NCBI GenBank assembly: GCA_029339505.1
Contig: JAQISU010000115.1
Coordinates: 9,267,001 to 9,331,000 of the forward strand
Direction: 5' to 3'
From: Unio delphinus
Taxonomy: Eukaryota; Mollusca; Bivalvia; Unionida; Unionidae
Length of the DNA stretch: 64,000 nucleotides
The position numbers and the translations under genes were made by a program. Below, one piece after another: positions 7,285 through 14,933 of the stretch (its first letter is position 1; each line of letters opens with the position of its first letter). The notes under the pieces were generated by a model, which ran no database searches, was not told the DNA's origin, and worked only from the letters and a program-made list of their open reading frames with translations.

Positions 7285-9024
7285 ATGAATGATGAAAAAG
7301 CAGCAGTGATCATTTCACGTCTTGGGAAAGAAGGAAATATTTTTCGAATCAAATTCATTATCCGTGAGGATGACAAATGGATTATTAGGGATAAATTTGA
7401 ACCCATTCTCAGGGGCAAAAAAACTGTCACCGTGAATCAGGATTCTAAACCGGGAATTTTGACTGGAATTGATAAACCCTACTACGAAAGATCTTATCCT
7501 GTCACAGCAGTTGTTTACGGGATCTATCCGCTCAATGAAAAACCTGATATTTCAAAACTAGCACCCATGAAATATTCGACAGGACTCAATTGTGTAGCAG
7601 AACGAATAATAGAACACTTCACAAATGCGTCCCGGGGAAAGAAACTAACTGATCTAAGACGAAAAAAAATAACCGAGTGGGAGTTCACGGTAAAAGAGCA
7701 TGGGGCAACAATTCAGGATATAACTAAATTAGAAAAATCATTAAGATTTCCAATATCGGTAAGGACAATCACCGGTGAAGTATTATACGAATCGAAATAT
7801 AAATCACAGGGGGCTCCCATTGAAATTATTGATCATAACGCGCACGCGTGGTCATCTGCAGTAACAATATTCCCACGGGATAGAACCGTAAAATATCTAT
7901 CCCAAACCGAAGAGTTTTTTTCAGAGCAGAAATTATTTGATGCTATTTACCATTTGAGTAAAAACGATCCTGTGTCAGTGTGGCTATTTCATAGTAATTC
8001 AGACGAAGAATGTAGATTTGATCAGTTTGTAAGGCCTAACGGAGAATTATACCGTACTGAAGAGCTGCAGAATCAAATGAAACAACTAGCTAGTGAGTTT
8101 TCTGAGGGGGAAATCGAAGATCAATTATTAGCAAACTGTTTCACAGTACCATCCATTGCAGCACATTTTGCTAGAAAGAAAAACGCGTGGAAACCAACCC
8201 GAAGTGAGTTTTTATCAGATGTCAAATTATCCTGTCTTGAATACAGCCATGGAGGATTATGGAACACAAAATACACCGCTGATACCGTTATTTCCGTTGA
8301 TATGATTGCGTGTTATCCAGGAAGTTTTCTTGGGTATGGAGAGTGTGAGAAATATTTCAAACGATTTGGACACCCTACACACGAAATTACCCGTGTTGCT
8401 ATTAATGGACCACTTCCTGATTTTGATTTAACCGGATTCGCTTGTGTGGTATCATTTGAAATGGCTGAAGGACTTCATCCGTGTAGTTATCTTTGGATTG
8501 GTAAACACATGTCTGAAAAACACTGGATGCCAATAGTGTTACTACGGTATATGCTTGATTGTAAGATGTTAAAATCATTAATTGTCAGTGAAGCAATTAT
8601 ATCCTATCGAGCACAGAAATCAGTCTGGTTACCACAACCTGATCTAGAAAAGATAATTAGCGAAGAGCGAAAACTGTTTCCTGATTTTAATGAACAACAA
8701 ATCATGGATTGGTCCCAACAGTTATTTGAAATCAGAAACAATGAAGCAAAAAATCTTGGACGAAGAATAATCGGTAAATTTACCCAAGGTGGCAAAGATG
8801 ATAATACGAAATATTCTTCACGATTGATTATAGACAACGCTGAATACGATTTTGTAATGGCGGATTTAACGAATAAGGGCCTATATGTCAATCGTAAGGA
8901 CGCATTTCTGTCCGATGGAACCAAATTGGGTACAATTGTTACCTACAATGATGGATACCATCCGCAGTACACACATTTGAGAGCTTCTATGCTTGGTTAT
9001 GCTTCTATCAATCTGTTTTCATGA
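7285..9024 (+). CDS. PolB: Family B DNA polymerase, N-terminal and palm part, copy A
   Basis: A 579-residue open frame from the first ATG; the frame is open back to 7123 and the true N-terminus is probably in the repeat segment upstream. Palm motif A is VDMIACYPGSF with Asp339 (base 8299). A motif-B-like region follows (NLGRRIIGKFTQGG, about 490). I see no clear DxE exonuclease motif. The conserved middle (HNAHAWSS, FVRPNGELYRT, WKPT..EFL, HGGLWNTKY) is typical of adintovirus/Polinton-group PolB. The frame stops at 9024, before motif C. Motif C is in the next frame, whose ATG overlaps this stop (ATGA). It copies the viral genome, presumably protein-primed as in the family. Confidence 0.85.
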   Translation: MNDEKAAVIISRLGKEGNIFRIKFIIREDDKWIIRDKFEPILRGKKTVTVNQDSKPGILTGIDKPYYERSYPVTAVVYGIYPLNEKPDISKLAPMKYSTGLNCVAERIIEHFTNASRGKKLTDLRRKKITEWEFTVKEHGATIQDITKLEKSLRFPISVRTITGEVLYESKYKSQGAPIEIIDHNAHAWSSAVTIFPRDRTVKYLSQTEEFFSEQKLFDAIYHLSKNDPVSVWLFHSNSDEECRFDQFVRPNGELYRTEELQNQMKQLASEFSEGEIEDQLLANCFTVPSIAAHFARKKNAWKPTRSEFLSDVKLSCLEYSHGGLWNTKYTADTVISVDMIACYPGSFLGYGECEKYFKRFGHPTHEITRVAINGPLPDFDLTGFACVVSFEMAEGLHPCSYLWIGKHMSEKHWMPIVLLRYMLDCKMLKSLIVSEAIISYRAQKSVWLPQPDLEKIISEERKLFPDFNEQQIMDWSQQLFEIRNNEAKNLGRRIIGKFTQGGKDDNTKYSSRLIIDNAEYDFVMADLTNKGLYVNRKDAFLSDGTKLGTIVTYNDGYHPQYTHLRASMLGYASINLFS

Positions 9025-10355
9025 TCAATAGATTTCCTACCACCGCAGTTAGAGTTGCTACTGATTCATTTTACATAAATAGCAAAATGGCTGATTTTAA
9101 GGCTACTGGCAACGAGAATTGGGGGTCATGGAGAATTAAGAAAGAAATGCTTCATGATTATATTCCATCAGCAGATGTTACCATTGAAAATAATTACTTA
9201 GAAAGCAATGAGTGTTCAGAATTTTCTAGTGCACCACCGATTTCTGATCCAATATGCCTGTATAAAACAGTTTATTTAAACGGCTGTGGTGGGTCAGGAA
9301 AAACAACCCGGGCAATTGAGTTATTTCGTGTTTCCAATCCAAACATGATTGTACTAACACCGACTCACAGACTTGCAAGAGAAATGATACAGAGAGGGGT
9401 AAATGCCTGCACTTATCATAGTTTCTTTAGATGGAAGGGAGATAAATGGACTCCTGAGCGCATGGGAGAGAAATTTATTCCTGAAATTATCATTTGGGAT
9501 GAAATAGACACAGTGTCAGAAGATGTCTTAAAAATATTTCTTGAGTGGTTGTTATTGAAGAATACAAAAGTCGTCATGTGCGGGGATCACGGCCAACCAC
9601 CACCATTTGTCGGTGCATCCCTCCATGAATGGCTAAAGGGTTTTGTAGACTATTATGAAGAAATTGATACTGATCATAGATCACTTGATAATGAATTAAA
9701 AGAATTGAAGAAACTAATTAGATTACAACCGGATAGAATCCAGTGTGAAATAACCCGTGAAATAATTTCGGAAACTCCCATGAATGAGTTTTGGGAAGCG
9801 TGGAGACCAAACGATTTGATCACTGCAAGTAGAAAAATAGTCAGGGACACACTTCAGATGAAGTTATTTGAATTGCATAAACAAATATTTGCAACACTTC
9901 CAGTACCGTTATGTTATAGGCCATCGGATACGCGAAAACAGAATATTGAAGTTGATATTCCAGGACAGAGTGAAAAACAAATTCTCGTATTAAATGATAT
10001 TGTGCTGGTTGATATCAATGTCGTTGAAGATGCATTGCGTGCTAATAAATCCCCATGGACGCTAGGATACGCAGCGACGATACATTCTTCACAGGGATTG
10101 ACTATATCGGATACAATTGTTTGGATGGTAGATAATCGCATAGAATGGTCGAATTTAGTCTATCTTTCAGTATCCAGAGTACGAAAAATAAATCAACTTC
10201 GAAGAATTGTCGTTGGCGAAGCCAGTGGAGATGATGAAATCATTGGCGATGATGAAATCATTGGTGACGATAATGATATTATTGATAAAAAACTCTCCGG
10301 TTACAAACAACAGGACAAAAAAAAAAACGAGAATTTGATATTGATGCTGAATTAA
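9021..10355 (+). CDS. PolB: PolB motif C segment fused to Pif1-like SF1 helicase, copy A
   Basis: A 444-residue frame. Residues 10-20 carry polymerase motif C (VRVATDSFYI, Asp15). A short thumb-like stretch follows, then helicase motifs: Walker A GCGGSGKTT 88-96, Walker B WDEID at 159-163, motif III GDHGQPPPF 188-196, and near the C-terminus AATIHSSQG and a SVSRVR motif. This set fits SF1B Pif1/Dda-type helicases. The tail has DDEIIG repeats and ends in an A11 run, after which the -1 frame encodes an HNH-like domain. So one locus holds polymerase, helicase and nuclease-like parts. It may be expressed by reinitiation at ATGA or by frameshifting, or the junction may be decay. Confidence 0.8.
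   Translation: MINRFPTTAVRVATDSFYINSKMADFKATGNENWGSWRIKKEMLHDYIPSADVTIENNYLESNECSEFSSAPPISDPICLYKTVYLNGCGGSGKTTRAIELFRVSNPNMIVLTPTHRLAREMIQRGVNACTYHSFFRWKGDKWTPERMGEKFIPEIIIWDEIDTVSEDVLKIFLEWLLLKNTKVVMCGDHGQPPPFVGASLHEWLKGFVDYYEEIDTDHRSLDNELKELKKLIRLQPDRIQCEITREIISETPMNEFWEAWRPNDLITASRKIVRDTLQMKLFELHKQIFATLPVPLCYRPSDTRKQNIEVDIPGQSEKQILVLNDIVLVDINVVEDALRANKSPWTLGYAATIHSSQGLTISDTIVWMVDNRIEWSNLVYLSVSRVRKINQLRRIVVGEASGDDEIIGDDEIIGDDNDIIDKKLSGYKQQDKKKNENLILMLN
10317..10328 (+). promoter_or_regulatory. Possible -1 frameshift site at end of helicase
   Basis: Eleven A followed by C, read in the helicase frame as AAA AAA AAA AAC. It contains the canonical slippery heptamer A AAA AAC in the correct register. 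The next domain is in the -1 frame. An indel in the A run gives the same picture. Confidence 0.4.
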
Positions 10356-10540
10356 TAATCACTTTGAAGAAACAACAGAATAATCACTGCGCGAGTTGCA
10401 ATTGTATAATGCAATGGCAGTATTCGGATAAGGATCCTTGCCAATTCACCGTAGACAGAAAAAATAACAATCTCGGTCATGTCAGAAATAATGTGATGTT
10501 GACTTGTCTTGAGTGCAATAGACGCAAGGGTGCTAGTTAA
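10328..10540 (+). other. HNH-like zinc domain in -1 frame after helicase, copy A
   Basis: From CGA at 10328 the -1 frame stays open for 70 codons to TAA 10538-10540. It has two Cys pairs (HCASCNC and CLECNRRKG) around a FTVDRKNNNLGH..NN core, the layout of HNH-like nuclease or zinc domains often found at the end of PolB polyproteins. It is reached from the helicase by a -1 shift at A-AAA-AAC (within 10317-10328). Its stop overlaps the convergent integrase stop by 8 bp. Lost in copy C. Confidence 0.6.
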
Positions 10541-11498
10541 GACCATGCGGTGGTAATTGAGTATCGTCAGGAATTACTTGTAGTTGTTGTCTAGTAAACC
10601 CACGCTGAGGGGCAGTTGAATCCAGTTTATAGATTGGAGGTCTACCCGTAGATCGTGTTATACTAGATATCTTATGCGTAGTGACGCTCCAAATAGGATC
10701 AGTAGCCCTTTTTCTACCCCCTTCAAGCTCTCCTGGTTCATATAAATACCTCACAATGACATTACTACCAAGAATTGGTTCTTTGAAATCTTTTTGTGGT
10801 TTTTCAGGTATCGACTTCTTTTTAATCGCGTTGATAGGTTTCATGTTGATGGTTCTAGTAATCTCGTTATTCAGTGCGGTAACTACACCTGGTAATCTCT
10901 TAACCCATTCACGGGATCTTTTTTCTTGGATGAATTCTTTTGCATATTGATATCCAAATAACCGCTCAGCAAGGGTTTTATTAAACCGTTCTACAATGGC
11001 CTGATCACGATGCAGTGCAGTATGCCCTCGTCTGATAGCGACATTGGGATATTTCATTGTAGATAACACTGCACCCTGAAATTCCTTGCCCGGATCAACT
11101 TGTAACAGATTTGGCCAGTGCAGAGGACTCCTTCGATAAATCCTTTCAAATGCAGAAGCGAATTCAGTGGCTGATTTTGTTTTTAACGGTTCTGCTTCTT
11201 TGTATCGACTTGCAATATCAACTACAGTTAACGCATATTTGTAACCACGATCATGTGGCAGAAATAATAGATCAGCCTGATGAACTTCATTAGGAAAGGT
11301 CACATGAAAATGCGAGAATTGAATTTGTTTAGGCGGTGGTAGATAAATTTGCCATAGTGCCTGTTTGGATAACCAATGAGCCGAAGTGGTTTTTTTCACT
11401 TTTGCGGCGCTAGCGAGTTTACTGATTGCAGCGTTACCCTTCCAGTATCCTCTTGGGGAATAATAAATAGATTCCATGTTGTTATTAATTACCAGCAC
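10533..11498 (-). CDS. INT: Retrovirus-like DD35E integrase, copy A
   Basis: An intact 321-residue protein. Catalytic residues are Asp76 (HQADLLFL), Asp135 (LQVDPGKEF) and Glu170 (QAIVERFNKT), with the exact 35-residue spacing between the last two. A C-terminal basic region (about 235-300, PIWSVTTHKI.SI) resembles the SH3/chromo-type DNA-binding tail. I see no clear HHCC zinc finger. Its start overlaps the PLA2 stop by 14 bp and its stop overlaps the HNH-like frame by 8 bp. Integrases of this type insert Maverick/Polinton genomes, making short target duplications. Copies B and C lack it in the window. Confidence 0.93.
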   Translation of the reverse strand: MLVINNNMESIYYSPRGYWKGNAAISKLASAAKVKKTTSAHWLSKQALWQIYLPPPKQIQFSHFHVTFPNEVHQADLLFLPHDRGYKYALTVVDIASRYKEAEPLKTKSATEFASAFERIYRRSPLHWPNLLQVDPGKEFQGAVLSTMKYPNVAIRRGHTALHRDQAIVERFNKTLAERLFGYQYAKEFIQEKRSREWVKRLPGVVTALNNEITRTINMKPINAIKKKSIPEKPQKDFKEPILGSNVIVRYLYEPGELEGGRKRATDPIWSVTTHKISSITRSTGRPPIYKLDSTAPQRGFTRQQLQVIPDDTQLPPHGLN

Positions 11499-11781
11499 CT
11501 AACATCAATTTACTTTTCATAGCCGATTTTATCAAAAAGGAAGCCAATTTTTCTTTGAAGGATTTATCAGGAATGGCATTCAACTCATGAATTAATTTCA
11601 CATCTGCTAGATGCCTGTGTTGCAAATTGCTGCTTTTATAAGCAACATCATGAAGGTGACAGGCCTTATCAATAGCGTTTATTGGTTCCTCACCGGGTCG
11701 GGGCTGATTTTGATCATTGAGTCTGATATCAAGTCTTGTTCCCGGTCCACAATAACTATACCCTGGAAGGTGTTTTTCCAC
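11485..11781 (-). CDS. PLA2: Phospholipase A2 domain protein, copy A
   Basis: The domain has the calcium-loop motif YCGPGTRLD and the catalytic pair in HDVAY, with the order and spacing of parvovirus VP1-type PLA2. The frame has no ATG near its start (GTG at 11781). It is open back through LAKLPGTPWAKYP to a run of nine T (11845-11853), where it meets the zinc-ribbon frame by a -1 shift. So it is probably the C-terminal part of a zinc-ribbon-PLA2 protein. Family role: membrane breach during entry. The last 14 bp overlap the integrase start. Confidence 0.85.
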   Translation of the reverse strand: MEKHLPGYSYCGPGTRLDIRLNDQNQPRPGEEPINAIDKACHLHDVAYKSSNLQHRHLADVKLIHELNAIPDKSFKEKLASFLIKSAMKSKLMLGAGN

Positions 11782-11816
11782 GGGGTATTTTGCCCATGGG
11801 GTTCCAGGGAGTTTTG

Positions 11817-12014
11817 CTAATTTGGCAGCGATATCACCTCCTCGTTTTTTTTTAAATGTTCCTTGGGTTCCTTGGGTTTAGAAACAAATCTAAATTTCTT
11901 TGTACTACACTGTACGCATTTACCAGAAAGCGCTGATCGGTTATTTTTAGTTGTAATCGTCGTCAAGTCATCTGTGCCAGTACGCGCCTTACACTTCACG
12001 CAATATAGATCCAT
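11817..12014 (-). CDS. Zinc-ribbon protein upstream of PLA2, copy A
   Basis: A 65-residue frame starting MDLYCVKCKART and ending soon after a basic linker. Two CxxC pairs (CVKC and CVQC) frame a 25-residue loop, then KKFRFV. It resembles the small zinc-ribbon proteins (DUF5679-like) of Polintons and large DNA viruses. Near the end the coding strand reads AAA AAC GAG GAG; a -1 shift there enters the PLA2 frame. Start codon is 5 bp from the ATPase start on the other strand. Confidence 0.65.
   Translation of the reverse strand: MDLYCVKCKARTGTDDLTTITTKNNRSALSGKCVQCSTKKFRFVSKPKEPKEHLKKNEEVISLPN
11845..11854 (-). promoter_or_regulatory. Possible -1 frameshift site between zinc ribbon and PLA2
   Basis: The coding strand has nine A then CGAG, containing A AAA AAC in register with the zinc-ribbon frame. 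PLA2 is in the -1 frame, which has no ATG of its own nearby. The same AAAAAACGAG string occurs at the helicase end. Confidence 0.4.
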
Positions 12015-12019
12015 AATTT

Positions 12020-12691
12020 ATGTATAGAGATATGAATATAATTGATTTTTCAGCGACTAAAACAAGAGAACCAGTGAAGCATCATACAGCGCTACCAAAC
12101 TCTATCCGCGCAATTATAATCGGACCATCTGGATCCGGTAAAACGCAATTGTTGCTCAATTTAATAATGAGATGGATGAAGTGGGATAAGTTGTATTTAA
12201 TTGCCCCTAGCGTAGACGACCAACGATGCTATGAAGTACTAAAAGATTTTAATGAAAACGCTTCAGAGATTGCCGGCGAGGATGTTATTGAATTTATAAC
12301 CGATATTGACGAGGCGCCATCCGTGAATGACCTCGATGGAAGTATCAACAATTTAGTTGTATACGACGATGTCATGTTAGATAATCAAAAAAATCCTGCT
12401 AGAATATTTTCCCGAGGCAGGCATAAAAACTCGGATGTGATCTATGTCACTCAACGATACACTCAGATTCCAAAAGTGATTAGAGATAACTGTAATATGC
12501 TTGCTGTATTCAACGGCGTTGATACACATACGCTACGAAATATTTGGCAGACATGGTGCTCCGATATGGATTTCAATCAATTTAAAAATTTCTTTAGTCA
12601 TGCTCAGTCTGCCCCACACGGATTTGTAACAATAAATTTACATGACCCTCGAACACGATATCGTATCGGACTGGATCAAATATTCGGTTAA
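12020..12691 (+). CDS. ATP: FtsK/HerA-type packaging ATPase, copy A
   Basis: An intact 223-residue protein. Walker A is GPSGSGKT at 35-42, Walker B is LVVYDDVM at about 114-121, and a downstream sensor-like VIYVTQRYTQIP. Length and motifs match the genome-packaging ATPases of Polintons, adintoviruses and virophages. A second Met at residue 5 is possible as start. It stands alone on the + strand and ends at the terminal repeat; the last 8 codons (LDQIFG and stop) lie in sequence that is repeated at the penton ends of copies B and E, so its 3' end belongs to the terminal inverted repeat. Confidence 0.9.
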   Translation: MYRDMNIIDFSATKTREPVKHHTALPNSIRAIIIGPSGSGKTQLLLNLIMRWMKWDKLYLIAPSVDDQRCYEVLKDFNENASEIAGEDVIEFITDIDEAPSVNDLDGSINNLVVYDDVMLDNQKNPARIFSRGRHKNSDVIYVTQRYTQIPKVIRDNCNMLAVFNGVDTHTLRNIWQTWCSDMDFNQFKNFFSHAQSAPHGFVTINLHDPRTRYRIGLDQIFG

Positions 12692-12696
12692 CCCAT

Positions 12697-12919
12697 AGCA
12701 GCAGAAGGGGTGAGTGACAACGACGTTGTAGTCCCTTTTCCCAAAAAATCGATGGAGGATTTCATTAATTTCATAGATTTTTTCATATTTTTTTTTTGGA
12801 CCTAATCCATGATTCACATACACATTTGGGGGCCTGATGTCATTGGTTTCATTGTTTTTAAGCGTGATTTCAGTGAAAACTTGTCTAAAAATGTTGTCTG
12901 ATTCGCCCCTTCTGCTGCT
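12697..12919 (+). repeat. Terminal repeat E1 (right end of copy A)
   Basis: Inner end AGCAGCAGAAGGGGTGA (12697-12713) and outer end TCGCCCCTTCTGCTGCT (12903-12919) are inverted with one mismatch. The interior starts with an AACGACG block shared with E2 and E3. The outer end reads 5'-AG inward, as in Polinton termini. The next base on lies inside the SDG gene of copy B. Confidence 0.75.
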
Positions 12920-13212
12920 ATCAGATGGTTTAAATCCTGATCAAATCATGTCGGATTTTCAGGATATAGAATACGGAGTTAACACTAACAAATATATGCT
13001 GCCCAAGAAATACGCGTTAATCAAAAAAATTCAGAATTGTATTCGACTCTCTTTCATTTTCCAGTGACATCAGTGTGTTCGTTCCGTTATATACTATCGT
13101 AGAGGGGATACGAAAATAATTAGGTAACGAATACGAATTGAGAAAGGATGTCAATTCTAAAGTTAGAAATATAAGAGCGTTAATTCAAGAAAATGAACGA
13201 CTTTTACCGTGA
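12920..13212 (+). pseudogene. SDG gene 3' part, copy B (cut by terminal repeat E1)
   Basis: Homology to SDG begins exactly at the edge of E1 (TATCAGATGG, coding LSDGLNPDQ) and continues through NKYMLPKKYALIKKIQN. A frameshift lies near 13040, and a stop after RKN further on. The first 25 or so codons are absent. The cut at the repeat edge points to insertion of copy A into this gene. Confidence 0.75.
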
Positions 13213-13299
13213 CCGATCCTCAAAGAGATTTTGTCATTTTTTGATTGTGACTGATCCTCAAAGAGATTTTCATTTTTTTTAGCATTTTTTGATTGAAAA

Positions 13300-13400
13300 C
13301 AACAAAATCAGTGAATAAAAAATATTTCACACACACTGAATAAAAAATATTTCACACTGAATAAAAAATATTTCGCACACACTGAATAAAAAATCGATAG
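13300..13400 (+). repeat. Short tandem repeats of an ACTGAATAAAAAATATTTC unit
   Basis: Four imperfect copies of CACTGAATAAAAAATATTTC with spacers CACA, in the gap between SDG B and LM B. No gene seen. Confidence 0.6.
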
Positions 13401-13453
13401 GCCGTTAATGGATAGTTTAGTCGATATGATGATTCCGATTAATAAAAAAAAGA

Positions 13454-13508
13454 ATGGAGGAAGTCACATAATTAATTATTTTATTAGGAAATATGTGACT
13501 TTCTCCAT
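13454..13508 (+). other. Hairpin B1 between SDG and LM genes
   Basis: Arms 13454-13470 (ATGGAGGAAGTCACATA) and 13492-13508 pair over 17 bp with one G:T. Loop 21 nt. Part of a ~140-bp direct repeat with B2 and B3. Confidence 0.85.
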
Positions 13509-13592
13509 CGATGATAATGCTGTTAAAATAACAAAATAAGACCTCCACGGTGATGTTAAAAATCATCTGACATGTCTGACATGTAACAAAAA

Positions 13593-13646
13593 ATGTTGAA
13601 AGTCACAGAATTATTATTTTATTAGGAAATATGTGACTTTCAACAT
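13593..13646 (+). other. Hairpin B2 between SDG and LM genes
   Basis: Arms 13593-13607 (ATGTTGAAAGTCACA) and 13632-13646 pair perfectly over 15 bp. Flanks match B1 and B3, but arm positions 4-6 differ (TTG/CAA instead of GAG/CTC). Confidence 0.85.
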
Positions 13647-13721
13647 CGATGATAGAGCCATTAAAACAATCAAATAAAACCTCCACGGTGGTGTTAAAAA
13701 TCATCTGACATGTAACAAAAA

Positions 13722-13776
13722 ATGAAGGAAGTCACATAATTAATTATTTTATTAGGAAATATGTGACTTCCTTCAT
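13722..13776 (+). other. Hairpin B3 between SDG and LM genes
   Basis: Arms 13722-13738 (ATGAAGGAAGTCACATA) and 13760-13776 pair perfectly over 17 bp. Arm positions 4-6 are AAG/CTT, a third paired variant. Confidence 0.85.
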
Positions 13777-13887
13777 CGATGATAGAGCCATTAAAACAAT
13801 CAAATAAGACCTCCACGATGGTGTTAAAAACCATCCGACGTGTTGAAGTGTTTTCGTCTGTTAGGTCAGGTTCGGAAAATTGTTTAG

Positions 13888-13917
13888 CAATTGAAAAATT
13901 GTTTATGATTTCAAATA
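13888..13917 (+). promoter_or_regulatory. TTGAAAA-type promoter-like element before LM B
   Basis: CAATTGAAAAATTGTTTATG then ATTTCAAATA immediately before ATG 13918. Same form as before LM A and pVI B. Confidence 0.55.
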
Positions 13918-14898
13918 ATGGTCAATGAAGCATTAACGACCCGATTGGCTCGTGAACGACTAGATGCAATCAAGAGATTTATACCAATTCGAGATTCTGT
14001 AAGAAATAAACTGCAACAACGACAGAGTTTACAAACGGATTTTACTGTGGGATCCGAAGAATTGTTTAAACCAGTAACCACAGCAACGAAAGGTGTAGAG
14101 CGTGCTATACTGGGAGATGTTCCCGAGACGGGAAAATTTGTTATCGGTGAACTCGAAAAAATAGCAGCGAAAACTGAACAAACAAAACAGGTTATACAAA
14201 GAATGGAATCAAGAAGAACAGTAGATGATTTACGCATGATGTTTAACGAGGAAGGGTTAGCAGCAATTGATGAGACTAAACTAGCAGAAATTCCTTCGCT
14301 TGTTGTTACGTCTTATGAAAACAGAATAAAAATGTTGAAACCAGAACATCATAAGTTTGTTAGAAATATAACTCATTGGGCTGATATATTCTACAAAATC
14401 AAAGATAAAAAACCAGGTCGAATTAAGAAAAATAGTGCATCATACATTGGATATATCAATGCGGTGGGCGCAGTGTATAATCAATACGAAGAGTTTAAAC
14501 AACAACAAAAAAAAAAGCGAAAATTGCGAGGAAAGCGACAGCAACCTGCAAAAAAAATATCTTTTTCGCCTAAAAAACTACCACCTGATGATGATGATGA
14601 TGTCCCTGATTATTTACAAGAAACCGATTTAGAAGAACTTGATGAAGCAGCTGGTTTTAGCGGAAGTGGATTGCCAGATTCCAGTGGACCACAAAGTGGG
14701 GTATGTCCTGGTAGTGTTCTCATTGATATATCACGATTAGAAGTTCTTGTAGGAGGGTTCCGAGCTGGAAATAACTCACCGGAAATAATTAATGAAGCAG
14801 CTGATATCTGTAGACGATTATTTCAAGGCGGTATCATGGATATCAGCACATATCGAGATTTCATTGGCGAGTTCGTAAAAGATTATCATAGTGATTGA
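13918..14898 (+). CDS. LM coiled-coil virion protein, copy B
   Basis: Intact, 326 residues. The N-terminal 85 residues and the C-terminal 75 match copy A closely. The centre (about 95-205; MMFNEEGLAAIDETKLAEIP, VVTSYENR, THWADIFYKIK) is the type shared with copy C and not with A or E. Next comes a basic Lys/Gln-rich part and a short poly-Asp run. FSGSGL near residue 243 is a candidate protease site. Followed by pVI after 35 bp holding the shared upstream element. Unknown family; a virion-internal role is inferred from position. Confidence 0.75.
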   Translation: MVNEALTTRLARERLDAIKRFIPIRDSVRNKLQQRQSLQTDFTVGSEELFKPVTTATKGVERAILGDVPETGKFVIGELEKIAAKTEQTKQVIQRMESRRTVDDLRMMFNEEGLAAIDETKLAEIPSLVVTSYENRIKMLKPEHHKFVRNITHWADIFYKIKDKKPGRIKKNSASYIGYINAVGAVYNQYEEFKQQQKKKRKLRGKRQQPAKKISFSPKKLPPDDDDDVPDYLQETDLEELDEAAGFSGSGLPDSSGPQSGVCPGSVLIDISRLEVLVGGFRAGNNSPEIINEAADICRRLFQGGIMDISTYRDFIGEFVKDYHSD

Positions 14899-14902
14899 AT
14901 TC

Positions 14903-14933
14903 ACAATTGAAAAATGGTTTCTGATTTCAAATA
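14903..14933 (+). promoter_or_regulatory. TTGAAAA-type promoter-like element before pVI B
   Basis: CAATTGAAAAATGGTTTCTG then ATTTCAAATA before ATG 14934. Confidence 0.55.

Noticed and set aside
7285..10540. Herpesvirus or baculovirus origin of the polymerase
   Set aside because: Motif spacing, gene order and the capsid/protease set fit the adintovirus/Polinton group.
10352..10546. 64-residue frame on the - strand
   Set aside because: Shadow of the HNH-like domain on the + strand.
10533..11498. Retrotransposon (because of the integrase)
   Set aside because: No reverse transcriptase, protease of retroviral type or LTRs; the neighbours are PolB, ATPase and capsid genes.
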